A stretch of DNA of 64,000 nucleotides from Adineta steineri (Eukaryota; Rotifera; Eurotatoria; Adinetida; Adinetidae). Shown here piece after piece: positions 52,835-64,000 of this stretch. The stretch is from contig CAJNOI010000005.1 in assembly GCA_905250115.1 (NCBI GenBank), forward strand, positions 868,001-932,000, in the 5' to 3' direction. The notes beneath the pieces were generated by a model that was not told where the DNA came from, did not search any database, and was given only the letters and a program-made list of their open reading frames with translations. Within the stretch, counting starts at the first letter, position 1, and each line of letters starts with the position of its first letter. Made by a program: the position numbers and the translations under genes.

Positions 52835-54132
52835 GTTCTTTCTTGATTTAATAAAGATATATCAGTGAGATTCAGTGTCTTAACGCATAATCTCATTGTG
52901 TTTTGTTGTTTTTTTTCTTTTCTGACCTTATTCTTGTATTGATTTAAATTAAATATGTTTTTTTTGTTTAATGTATTACGATACATGAGAATGAATAGCT
53001 ATAATTACAATGTAATAAATAGATCTGAACATTTTTTTCTTCTTCCAAATTATCATATTTGTTTTTGTCTATGTTATGACTACATCATATAATGAGTAAA
53101 AAGTTCAATGATTCATACAATTGTATTGAAGATCGAAAGATTTGAATAATTTATTTGAAAATTATGTAATTCAATAAATAATATTGTTTGATTTGTTTTA
53201 GGATATTTAATAAGATAAAATCATGGCGTATATTATACAGTTGTACACGGAGTTCTTTGATTGTCTATCTGAGAAACATTCCTTATCTTAAGTAATAGCT
53301 CAAATTATTATGATTGATTAATCTCTATTGATAGTAGTAATCTGGCAACCGAGTTTGCAGTACATTGTGCTCTATTAATTTAAAGGAATGATATGAACTT
53401 ATTTGTTCTTTGACAGCAAGAGAAATTAGAATGAATAGGATATTTCAAATGACGTAATTTTATTCGAAGTACATTGGTAATTGGTCAAATAGGAATTGAT
53501 AGATGAGATAGACTTATTTTCATATGTATTCTCCATACAAAGAAGATTTCAGGAAAGATATTTTCTTATAATAGAATATCAGTAGTTATCAACAGATGAT
53601 CTGACACACACTAGTCTTCATATAGTTGTCACCTCTGTCATGTTCTTTTACTTCTTGTTCTTGTTCTAAACATGGAATCAACGAACAAATAAGTAGCCTT
53701 ATTTACTTGCGTCTGTTGATATTACAAGAACAAGAAAGAGAAACGAGGGATAACATATCATTGTATGCCATTCGTGTATCATTCGTGACTGGTTAGATGT
53801 ACGATAGAAATATAAAGTAGTACTCTTCTGACATATATATATACAGAAGAATTGCCATATTTGCCACTTTCTCTTCTTCCATATATCATAACACGAGCAT
53901 AACAGAAAAACGAGTAACTGATGTCTTTTCCAAGGAATATCTGATAGAATGCATATAGACAGATATAATAACGATGATTTTCTCCTGAGAAAGAAAGCAG
54001 TTTGCTACCAATATACTATGATCGATCAGTAAAAAGATAGTTAGTTAGTTAGTTATCCAAATCATAATTCATATCATTCTTAATACTTTTATTATTAAAA
54101 AATAATGTTTATTTTTTAGTTAAAATATTAAA
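52835..54132. other. 1.3 kb gap, no gene recognised
   Basis: AT-rich, with a short GTTA repeat near 54037-54052. A T-rich acceptor (TTATTTTTTAG) ends 14 bp upstream of the innexin ATG. Confidence 0.5.
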
Positions 54133-55508
54133 ATGGATTTTCATTCTATTATGGGTCGAGTATCGACTATTATGACAGGCAAACGAAATGATGATGTTAT
54201 AGCAGATAGACTTAACTATCGATATTCTGTTGCAATTTTAGTTGGCTTTGCAATTCTTAATATGAATCGTCTTTATACGGATCAAATCAAATGTTGGGTA
54301 AATATATCGTAGTAATTAATACATAACCATAGATTTTTATTATTACAAATAGGTACCCGCATTTTTTACACCAAATTATGATGAATATGTTCGATCTGTA
54401 TGTTTTGTACAAAATACTTATTATGTTCATCATACAGAAAAAACACCTAGATCATATGATATTAAAAAACAAAATGAATTATTATATTATCAATGGATTC
54501 CATTTGTTTTATTAGTTAAAGCATTTATATTTTATATTCCACGTTTATCATGGAATACATTTGGATTAAAAAGTGGTATACAAATAGGTGATTTGATTGA
54601 ATCATCATTTGATTATAAACAACCAACAACAGATTCTTCACATCGTCAAATGTGTCTTGATTTTGTTGTTGATAGTATTGATCAATATTGTCTTGATCGT
54701 CGACATAAAAATGATGAACGTAGTCATATAAATATATTTCAACGAAGTTTTATGACAATTTGTTGTTTAACAGGAAAATATCTTGGCAATTATTTTGTTA
54801 TTTTATATATGACAACAAAACTAATGTATATAGGTGTATCAATCTTTCAAATATATCTTCTAAGTATAATGTTAGGTTCAAATTTTGCATTCTATGGTAT
54901 ACAAGTCGTTGATCGTTTTTTTCGAGGTAAAAAAAAAATCTTATTTATTTCAATAAAATAATTATATCATTTTTTATGTAGGTATTCATTGGGATACAGA
55001 ATCACGTTTATTTCCAAAAACAACATTATGTGATTTTACAATACGTGAATTTGGACATCCAAAATTATCTCATGAATATACAGTTCCATGTGTTTTACCA
55101 TTAAATTTATTTAATCAACAAATGTTTACATTTCTTTATTTTTGGTATGTTCTTGTTATTTCACTTAATATTTGTGATTTTTTCCTATGGTTACAAGCAT
55201 TTACATTACGAAATCGTATTGATTTTATTCGTAAACGTCTTCATTCAAAAAAATATCCACTTATAAATGATATTAATAATGAAATGAAATTTCAAACATT
55301 TACAATTGATTATCTTGAATCTGATGGATTTTTTATTTTATCATTAATTAAAGAAAATAGTTCAGATTATGTTATGACAGAAGTTATTCATCGTTTATAT
55401 ATAGAAAGATTTCTTCCAAAATATCTTCGTGAAAGAAAAACATCAACTATTTATGATGATATTGATATTCAACGTAAACGATCTCATCTTTGTTCATTAA
55501 TTTGTTAA
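54133..55508 (+). CDS. Innexin (gap-junction / hemichannel subunit)
   Basis: Innexins form electrical and metabolic gap junctions in protostomes. Three exons, 54133-54297, 54353-54926 and 54982-55508, about 421 residues. Four spans are visible. The YYQW signature of innexins is present (LLYYQWIPFVLL) at TM2. Extracellular loop 1 has its two Cys (IKCWVPAFFTP and VRSVCFVQN), and loop 2 has its two (TTLCDFTIREFG and YTVPCVLPLNLFNQQM). TM4 contains FLYFWYVLVISLNI. The first exon ends exactly at the conserved CW|VPA junction. The C-terminal tail is basic and short. Its 3' end is 36 bp from the stop codon of the convergent GR-like gene. Confidence 0.93.
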
Positions 55509-55544
55509 TATAAAAAAACGAACTCTTGTCTCAAAAAACAATAT

Positions 55545-57714
55545 TTATTGAAGAAAAAATGTTGTACTGTTAATAACATTGGTTTGAAGAAGAACAACAG
55601 CTATAACAATACTTATGACAACCATGGAAATAATTTTACCCGGTCGAACAGTTAATCCAAATAATTTTGCACGTAATTCAGCTTGTGCAAGAAAAAGTAG
55701 AAAACCATCAAGATCATTTGTACTTGCTGTATGATAACCATAGACACGCATTGAAAGACTAATACGATGAAATTTATCACATTTAGCTGTTACTCTTGCT
55801 GCCTATTATATTCAATAAGAAAATCAACAATTTTATGTATATATATAATTTACTTGTGTAAGACAAAACATCAGAATTGACAACCAAACTACTGGATATA
55901 ACGCTCGATAAACATACATTAATGGTTCATTGATTTCATTGAGCATGAGTAAGATAATACCTAATATTGTACGTTCGAGAAAATAAACAATTAATACTGA
56001 CATCATTCGAGAACCTGCACCATTCAATTGACTAATTGATGAGCCAAGATCAAGAATTTGTTTCATAGCTTCTAAAAGATGTATAGATTTTTCTTCTAAT
56101 CGTGTTCGAATTGCTTTACAATAGAAGACAACCATTTCACAATGAGATACAAAATTCATAACAATAGCCAAATGAATACAATTTGAAACAAGTAAACACA
56201 TAATATCAAGAGTAAATAAAATGTATTTTAGGGAAGTTCTAAAGAAGAATCGAAATAGAGTATTTTAATTATATTAAAGAAAATAATGAAAAAAAACCTT
56301 TGTTGTTGAGTTTTTTTATCAAAAATTAATGGATGAGCAAAATCATTCATGGCATTCGATAGTGCATGTGTAGCTACTGATGCAAGTACCCAAATACCTC
56401 CAATTAATAAAATTATTCTATTTAAAAAACAAAAATGAATGAATGAGAATTTTAATGAAAAATATTTACTTCAATCGTCGAATAACTCGATTTGGACTAA
56501 ATTGTCGCATATTTTGATCAGCACGAATAAAAACCTGTTAATTTTTATATAAAGAAAAAATAAATTGACAATGTAATATTCATACTTTTTCCATAAGAGA
56601 ATACATTTGTTCACCTTCTGTAATACGAAAATACATAAAACCAATAATAAATGCAGCAAAATGTAAGATATCAGGTAGAATATAAGTCGTAAATATATGA
56701 CCACATACTGGAGAAACTATATTACTCGTATTAACTAAATGTATAGGTTTTGGAGGTACTAATGAACTCCAATTTAACATAGTAAAATTTTCTTTTATTG
56801 ATATTGTCGTAGTACTAGTTGTCGTGGTTGTAGTCTATTTTGAAAAAGAGAAATGAATTAAGTTGAAATAGGAAACAACGAAAAGTTTACTTTGGTATCA
56901 GTAACTACGTTGAGTTTTCCTTGACAGACAATAATTTCATATGTATAATTAAATAACAATAAGATTAAAATGAAAAGTGGATAAATAATATTAAAAATAC
57001 GCATCAAAATTGATGAACGTTTTAAACTATCAACACCGAATGGTCTCCAACCGATCTTAACACAAAAACAAAATTGATTTATATATTTGAAAATAAATTT
57101 CAATTACTTACTAAACATAATAGATTACGAAATGGATGTAAGATTTGTTTTTTACATCTCATTAAACTAACTGTTGTTTGATGTGGACAACTATTGTCAA
57201 GATCAGAGATCTAAATAAAATAGAAAAATTAAAATTATGAGTATTATCTTTTGTATTTCTATTATTAATCAAAGAGAGTAGCATTCTTTATAAATATGAA
57301 TAAATTTAGTATTATATTTGAGTAAAAGTTGATCATATGAATATAAATTTCTCTAGATGAATATGAACAGTTTTTATTAAAATATAGTACTAACTTTATT
57401 GGCATATTTTTACGTATCTCTCTTACATTTTCAAGCTCGTTCTACTCGAACCTGAAGTAATTCATGCCAATTTGATAATTTCTGACTGACTTTTCCTCTC
57501 ACCTCGACTTTAACACAATCAGTATCATCATCGTCGGCAGTGGTTACTATTTTATTCATATTATTATAATGATGATTACTTATTGAAAAAGTTAATACCT
57601 ACAATTAGATAAAATATATAAAAATTATCTTTAAAAGTTATTCATTACTTTTGAAGAACCATTTGAATTCATATTTATTGCGTTGTTACTCGAGTAATAC
57701 TTGTCTTTGCTCAT
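55545..57714 (-). CDS. Gustatory-receptor-like (GRL) seven-transmembrane protein
   Basis: Nine exons from the ATG at 57714: 57649-57714, 57452-57598, 57112-57210, 56891-57055, 56586-56834, 56470-56534, 56298-56417, 55854-56238, 55545-55802; about 517 residues, phases consistent. Seven hydrophobic spans can be drawn, for example IFNIIYPLFILILLLFNYTY, ILPDILHFAAFIIGFMYF, IILLIGGIWVLASVATH and VVWLSILMFCL. The long loop between spans 4 and 5 (AIRTRLEEKSIHLLEAMKQI) and the final block AKLFGLTVRPGKIISMVVIS with ILQ-like VVLLQTN resemble the C-terminal signature of the insect Gr/Or and animal GRL superfamily, ligand-gated channels with an inverted topology. It lacks GPCR motifs (no DRY, no NPxxY). 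The assignment is by fold pattern, not close identity. A Thr run (TTTTTTSTTT) lies in an outer loop. Confidence 0.6.
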
Positions 57715-58946
57715 TTCAACTCAAAACATATGATGAATATATATATATATATATATACATTTCTTATCATAAACAAAAACAATAACAATAACAGAAAGGA
57801 AGAATAGAACGAAGTATACCTTCATGTTTGCTACTTCTCTAATAAAATAGAAGAGATAGTTTACATTATTCGATGAATAACAACAGTCGCACACCTTCAA
57901 ATAATTTACTTATACATTGACCTCGTAGTCCATCGTTTCTTAAATATTTTTTTTTTCTTATTCGTTCTTATCATCTATGTCGTTTTGATGTAGATAGTAG
58001 TTATCACATGGTTAGACTTTAAACATTTCTACTTTGTGTGTCATATACAAATAGTTAGTATGAACTTGAAAAAATGAATCTTTTGATCATATCGTTCAAT
58101 AGTATAAATAATGATGAAACCAGATAAAGTTTGATTTTTGCATTCTATTTATTATCAAACAAGTATAGAAAATAATTCTGTTATATTATATAAACAGATT
58201 CCATATATATCAGTACTTGTGCTATTATTATCAAATAGAAAAACAAGTATATTACAAGTAGAACAATATAATCTAAGAATGACCTTCATCTAAAATTAGT
58301 ATCTTTGATAAATCTAATTTAATATTAACCGGAAGCATTTCTATTTGATATCAGTAAATTGTGCGTATCATCCACTATGTACCGAAGATATAAAGACATA
58401 GACTATATTATTGTCTCTATTCCATGTGAATATCCAACTTAAGGAACAAATCAGTCAAGAAATCTAAAAACTATTTGTATATGTCAGAGAGATATATATG
58501 TGATATAAACTTTTTCTTTCAGATCTAGACATCTCAGACAAATATACACTCATGTCTAATGCTTTTTTCATTCATATGACGTATTTCTAGTCTGTAACTC
58601 AGCAAAAAAAATCCATATCGTCTTTTAGATATGTTAAGGCAGATGCTATATATTCACTATAGAATAGTTACTATATATTTATATATAGAAAGAACCGTAG
58701 ACAGAAAATGAAGAACGCTGAATATGTATATGCATATATATATATATAAAGAAGAAAAAAAAATCCATAGCTGATTTGTTAACATCATAGAAACTATAGT
58801 AAAGAAAAATAAATGGAATAGGACGAGAGGTATTTTCATAATTATACTACCATTGTTATGGAATGTTTTCTTTGATTGTTTGACGTATATTATTTTGTTT
58901 TCGATGTGCTTTTAGATTATCATCTAGATATAAACAGCTTTGAAAA
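57715..58946. promoter_or_regulatory. Divergent intergenic region between GR-like and guanylate cyclase genes
   Basis: About 1.2 kb separates two start codons that point apart; no gene was recognised between them. A T-rich acceptor (GTGCTTTTAG, ending about 58916) precedes the cyclase ATG by about 30 bp. Shared promoter function is inferred from the geometry. Confidence 0.35.
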
Positions 58947-61769
58947 ATGGCTTATGACGATTCTCAGACTATTAATTGTGCTCTTCTTGGTACTAATTCT
59001 CCTTATTTGAAACATAATAAAATGCATCAAAATACGTCTTTAACGCCAAATAATAAATTAACACGAGATAATTTAAGATGGACGGATCGTGCAAGTTCAT
59101 TCAGTGCGAGTTTTCGTCGATATCGATCACCATTTCGTCGAAATGGAATGAATACATCATCGATTAATTCACAATATGTTTCACCGCCTTCATTTCCATT
59201 ATTTCGTCATTTTTATCTTATGCGTAGTTCACTTAGACATAAACGGAAAGGTTTATTTCGTAATAATACAATTGCTGGTGATTCATTACTATCGGATAAA
59301 TTTCATATAACACCTCGTATTGAATCTCATCATGTTATTATGACATTATTTATTACAATTGCAAGTGCTTTACTATTAATATTCATGATTTTTCTTGATT
59401 TAGCTTATTTAAATGATGCTATTCCAAATGTAATTAAACATTCAACAATAATTAATAAAAATACATTATGTTTTTATTATCCAAAAGTGTGCGTTATGAA
59501 AGGATTAGTTATAATTATATTTATTGCTATAACAACATTATTATGTTATAGTATTTTAACATTATATACACGTGCAAGATCTCATACACTTTTACTTGAA
59601 CGTAAAACAGATGAATTAGAAAAAGAAAAATGTTTAACACAAAAATTACTTCATCAAATTTTACCACCATGCGTAGCAAAAGATTTAATTAATGGACGAA
59701 AAGCACCAGCTGAATATTTTGATTCAGTTACTGTATATTTCTCTGATATTGTTGGATTTACAAATATAGCAAGGTGAATTCTCAATATATAAAATATATC
59801 TATTTTATTATCTTTACTTTTTGTCAGTATGTGCTCACCAAATGAAACTTGTGATATGTTAAATCAACTTTATTCAACATTTGATTCACTTTTGGAAAAT
59901 TTTGATGTTTATAAAGTTGAAACAATTGGCGATGCATATATGGTTGTATCAGGAGCACCAACAAAGAATGGTGATAAAGTAAGTTTATATATTAAGAAGA
60001 ATGATTAATTTGAGAATTGGACATAACCTTTTTTTCGTTGTTGTATTAAAGCATCCGAATGAAATTGTCAATATGTCATTAAGTTTAATTCGTGGTAAAC
60101 AGCAAGTTCGTGTACCACGTACATTTGCCGAACTTCAGTTACGTATTGGTATTCATACAGGTAATTATCCTTAGTAACAGATAGATTAAACTTTTCAAAA
60201 GCGTGACTTATACTCGAAGAGTGCGGCGAATGAAAATCCTCACTACACCTATAATCTTAATATTAAAGGGCCTGTAATTTAGAATGTATATATTCTATCA
60301 GAAATATAGATAATCGACACAAATTCTATTTATGAACTTCATAATTCTGAAAAAGATGAAGCTTTTAAATCGATCAACAACTTATTACATAGCGGTATAT
60401 TTCTGTTATTCTTAGATATAATTTCATCAGACTTAATCAAACTGTCTTGAGAATTGCAGCAATTCTACTAGATTTGTTGATCTCGAAAGAAATCATTTGA
60501 TATCCTTTTAAGACGATATTTTAATGTACGAATGTTATATTCTTAAAAACAACCATCTGTATATTTGGATAGGTTTCTTAAGCACTACTGAAAAATATCA
60601 TGAATTTCATAATTGATATGGGAAAAATGAATAAACAAATTGATTAAGAAATTGTTTTTCAAGTTAACCCTTTAGGTCCCGACGATGTGTATATATATTT
60701 TGATGCTGTTATTTGACAAAGATGCCTTTAGCATGTTATTTAATTATTTAGAACATCTTTTTATCGTTTATTAAGTGATGTTATACAAGTGCAATCCTTC
60801 TTTCGTTCCTTTCTGTTTATCAGTATCATATATCTATGTTTTGTCAGTTTTCATTTTCTCTATATGATGACGTACACTTTCTTTTACTGTCCTACATTCC
60901 AATACAATCACTTTATTTTCATCTTTTGGATATGACAGTATAAAATGTATAACAATATTTCTTCTCATCTATCTGATTTTTGGCTTGAAACAATTAGAAG
61001 AGTTTTGACAAAATACAGACCATAGAGAACAACTAATATTGGAAAACGATCTACAAGAGATTCTCTTATTCGTCTGATCGCTTGATATTTCCCTTCATTT
61101 ATTCCATAAACATTGCAATCAAAACAGTCTCTAAGGAAATACATCGTTTGTACATCTTCCCATAACATTGGACGTGATATACGATATATTTGTTCTGATT
61201 GCAACGCACCTCTATATATTATTGATTGCTACCAAGGACTACCATACAAATATGAACTACTGATGATCTTTAATACAAAAATATAATTTATTTGTAAGGA
61301 AATAAAGATTATATTTTAGATTTCAATCTTTTTGGTATAAAAACTAAAACAATAAATATATTGAGCGAAATTATTTCTATGTATATCTCGACATTGAAAA
61401 ATTATGAATGATAACCTTCGTAGTATCAGTTTTTTAATAGTATCATTGAATTTGATATTTTATAATGATATATATATAGGACCTGTATGTGCTGCTGTAA
61501 TTGGATCAAAAATGCCTCGTTATTGTATGTTTGGTGATACAGTAAATGTTGCTAATCGAATGGAATCTACTGGTGTACCTGAGCGAATTCATATAAGTGA
61601 TGATACATATAAACGATTAACAAATCCAGAACAATATATATTTGAAGAACGTGGTGAAATAGATATTAAAGGCAAAGGTTTAATGCGTACATATTTTTTA
61701 TTGGATCGAAAATCACGTCAAAGTATTTCAAGATCACGTACAAACACTCTATTTGATAAAGATCCATGA
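58947..61769 (+). CDS. Two-span membrane guanylate cyclase without kinase-homology domain
   Basis: Class III nucleotide cyclase making cGMP from GTP. Four exons, 58947-59773, 59828-59978, 60052-60160 and 61480-61769, about 458 residues; the last intron is 1.3 kb. A basic, Ser/Arg-rich cytoplasmic N-terminus (about 1-125) leads to TM1 ([20 protein letters not shown]) and TM2 ([20 protein letters not shown]), joined by a loop of only about 35 residues. A signalling helix ([20 protein letters not shown]) feeds the catalytic domain. Metal Asp residues are in YFSDIVGFT and [11 protein letters not shown]. The guanine-selecting Glu (KVETIGDAY) and Cys ([10 protein letters not shown]) are both present, as are the Asn/Arg of NVANRMES, so GTP rather than ATP is the expected substrate. 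Receptor-type cyclases have a large ectodomain and a kinase-homology domain; both are missing. It must work as a homodimer or with a partner. Confidence 0.9.
60161..61479 (+). other. Long (1.3 kb) last intron of the guanylate cyclase gene
   Basis: The donor (CAG|GTAATT) and acceptor (TATATATAG|GA) join in phase 1 to complete the GPVCAAVIG motif, so the intron is well supported even though it is twenty times longer than most introns here. An antisense open frame (60965-61204) inside it has a somewhat protein-like composition but no recognised domain. Confidence 0.7.
60965..61204 (-). other. Antisense open frame nested in the cyclase intron, possible gene fragment
   Basis: 79 residues with a mixed composition ([32 protein letters not shown]) that is less repetitive than the other spurious frames. 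The frame is open upstream of the Met as well. I recognise no family. It could be a decayed exon, a nested gene or chance. Confidence 0.2.
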
Positions 61770-64000
61770 ATTTTTATTCCGTTGTGTTATAATAGTTTAT
61801 TCTATCTTAACAACTTATTTTATTTTATTTTTATGTTTTTCTTGTCTTTCCATTAAATGTACATATTTTTAAAAATATTTCATAAATCTTTAACTTAATC
61901 GAATATCGTATAAAAGCATTTCTGTACTACAGTTATGCTGTAAACTATTCAAAATAAATCGAATATTTTTCACTTTCATCTTTATGAGTATTAAACTAAT
62001 CATTGATTAATTACCTCGGGAATATATATGTGACTAATATTTAAAAACAAAGAAATATAAATATTCATACAGCACTTGAAGACATTAGTAAAACTGATAG
62101 TTCTTTCTCGAATATTGCACTCAATATCATAGCGGATGGTACGATTTAAATCTTAGTGTAACATTGCTTGAAGGTATAATTTATTATACTACTAACAAAA
62201 TATTTACAAGATAAACTGCAAAATAAGAGCTGATTTATCTATATTATTTCTAGAAAAAACTAAAGATATGTAAATATGAGTAAAGCTAAAAGCAATATAC
62301 AAAGTTTTTAATCAGAGTTGTTGGTAAATAAATCATTACATTACAACCTATTTCATACATGGTATTTTATCATCATATAAAAATCTGAAATTAGTGAATT
62401 ATTTCGATTGAACGAGATATTGTATTCAAAACTCACAATTTTCCATCAGAAATATTAATTAAGAACATAAAAACTTACTCCTCATATATTTTAAATTATA
62501 TCGTCTAATAAATAGTTTGAAATACATTGTAATTATAAAGAAGAGAAAATAAATAATTTTACATCTTCATATCTTCTATATAACACATGTCACTAATCAT
62601 TGAATATATCAGTCTGACCTTGTGCTTTCAATTCTGTCAAGAATATTTGCTATTCATATATCAATTGTTACTCAATAATACCAATTTTTATTATATAACA
62701 AATCAATTTATTTAATTAATGAAAACATTTTCACTAGATTTAATAATAATAAATATTAGTTAATTGTTAAAATAGTATTTATTATAATTCTCTTTCTCGT
62801 AGAGAAGAGTCCAGCAAATATAAATTGTTTGTTTGCTTGTGTGTCTGCGGGGTCAAAAAAAACATCGAAGACCAATTTTTCAGAAAAGACATTTCTAGAG
62901 GTATTTCGATTCAGGGACTTCGAATCTGATGTTAGTGTTTGTAAATTATATAAGCAAAAGGTCCCGCAGCATTGTAGAACATCATTTCTACGGGAAAGAG
63001 CTAAGCGAGTCGTTAGAAGAGCGTTACTTGTAGATAGATGTTAAGAAAAAGAAATAGTAATGAAAAATCATCTCGTACTAAATATTGAAACATAAGAAGA
63101 CGGATATAAATGATACATATTATTATTGAAAAAAACTTTATATATTGTTCTTCGTTAATGTCAAGTAACAGCTGCATTAGCATATTTTTTACGTTATTCT
63201 ATAAATCGTTCTCTTGTCTTTATTATGAATCTTTCATTATTTCTATAAATATTAATCTTCTGACAGCAATCATATTTGTCTTATTTCAATTATCATCATG
63301 TTAATATTATTTATCTGTTTCAATATCTTAAATATATTGATATACACAAAATCGATCTATTTATAGGTTATATGAGTATAATTAGATAATTCATGTTCAA
63401 TAATAATATTAAATAAATACAGTTACATAAATTCAATTAATCGAAGCAAGAATTTATATTGAGCATAAATCTTAATTGAGATTCTTCTGTTTTTTCTTCT
63501 TCTTAATGATAGAAACAAGCTAAAGGTCAAAAAAATAAATGCTGGCGCTTGATGATTGAATAGGCATCAATGCTGTAGTTGGAATTGTCTTTACATACCA
63601 TAAGAAGCATCATAGAAATATAGAATATAATACAAGAAAACAATCGAACGCCTAAGGCAAGCGACAATAATCATTGTGTCAATTAGAAACAGTATTTGGA
63701 ACGTACAATTATATATAAATAAGTAAGGCAAATGAGTAATGAGAAGGCGAGATAACATTATATATATATATATAATCTGTCGAATTTAAATCAAATGTTT
63801 ACATTAGTAGAAATGGATCTGATCATTAATACCACTTGACAAAAGATCTGCCATTCTTAACATTTGTTTTTCTTTTGTTTTGTTTTAAAGTGTTCATATG
63901 AGTAATATTTTGTTTTTAGTTAGTGAATACATACAATAAATAGTTGAGTCAATGACAATGAATAGTGATGAATGTATGACAGTAACATTCGTCAGGTATC
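61770..64000. other. 2.2 kb right end, no gene recognised
   Basis: Mostly AT-rich. A 71-residue frame at 62829-63044 (+) stands out by lower AT and a basic, Cys-containing product (SFLRERAKRVVRRALLVDRC), but it has no domain, splice partner or neighbour to support it. An AT microsatellite lies near 63760-63774. Confidence 0.4.

Noticed and set aside
62930..62975. TTCGAATC word resembling a tRNA B box
   Set aside because: No A box at the right distance and no cloverleaf could be drawn.

Overview
The window looks like nuclear DNA of a small, AT-rich protostome animal, and a bdelloid rotifer is my best guess. The DNA is very AT-rich and uses the standard code. Genes are compact, with many introns of about 45-75 bp that begin GT and end in a T-rich TAG, CAG or AAG. 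There is a gap-junction innexin, which vertebrates lack, and a gustatory-receptor-like protein. Many start codons sit right after a 3' splice acceptor, which fits spliced-leader trans-splicing, a process known in bdelloids. The species call is an inference. No prokaryotic signatures (operons with ribosome sites, IS elements, CRISPR), rRNA or convincing tRNA were seen.

Layout. 1.6-3.5 kb (+): an amine GPCR closest to histamine H3/H4 receptors. 3.5-7.9 kb (-): a 25-exon integrin alpha chain that stops inside what should be its membrane anchor. 7.9-12.0 kb: simple-sequence-rich gap. 12.0-14.5 kb (-): a TBC1D5-type Rab GAP. 15.5-35.6 kb (+): seven genes in the same orientation: PAXIP1/PTIP (six BRCT), myeloid leukemia factor, group I PAK kinase, an ORP11-like protein without its lipid-binding domain, a MAP10-like microtubule protein, a short ASPM (abnormal spindle) with one IQ motif, and the nuclear 5'-3' exonuclease XRN2. 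36.3-38.1 kb (-): an intronless 596-residue orphan with a central glycine-rich hydrophobic region. 38.1-42.1 kb: repeats, hairpins and a GATTTAA-rich array, no gene. 42.1-46.9 kb (+): an 18-exon TRPM-like channel. 49.2-52.8 kb (+): an IGSF9/Turtle-like adhesion receptor (five Ig, two FN3, one membrane span). 54.1-55.5 kb (+): an innexin. 55.5-57.7 kb (-): a seven-span gustatory-receptor-like protein. 58.9-61.8 kb (+): a two-span guanylate cyclase with no kinase-homology domain. 61.8-64.0 kb: no gene recognised.

How the genes fit together. The + strand run holds nuclear and cytoskeletal housekeeping functions (chromatin/DNA damage, RNA decay, mitotic spindle), and two spindle/midbody genes (MAP10-like, ASPM) are neighbours. 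The right half holds membrane signalling genes: TRPM, IGSF9, innexin, GR-like receptor and guanylate cyclase. Exon models below were built by hand by joining reading frames across GT-AG introns and checking phase. They are predictions without transcript support. 'Gene names' mean family resemblance seen by eye, not a database result.
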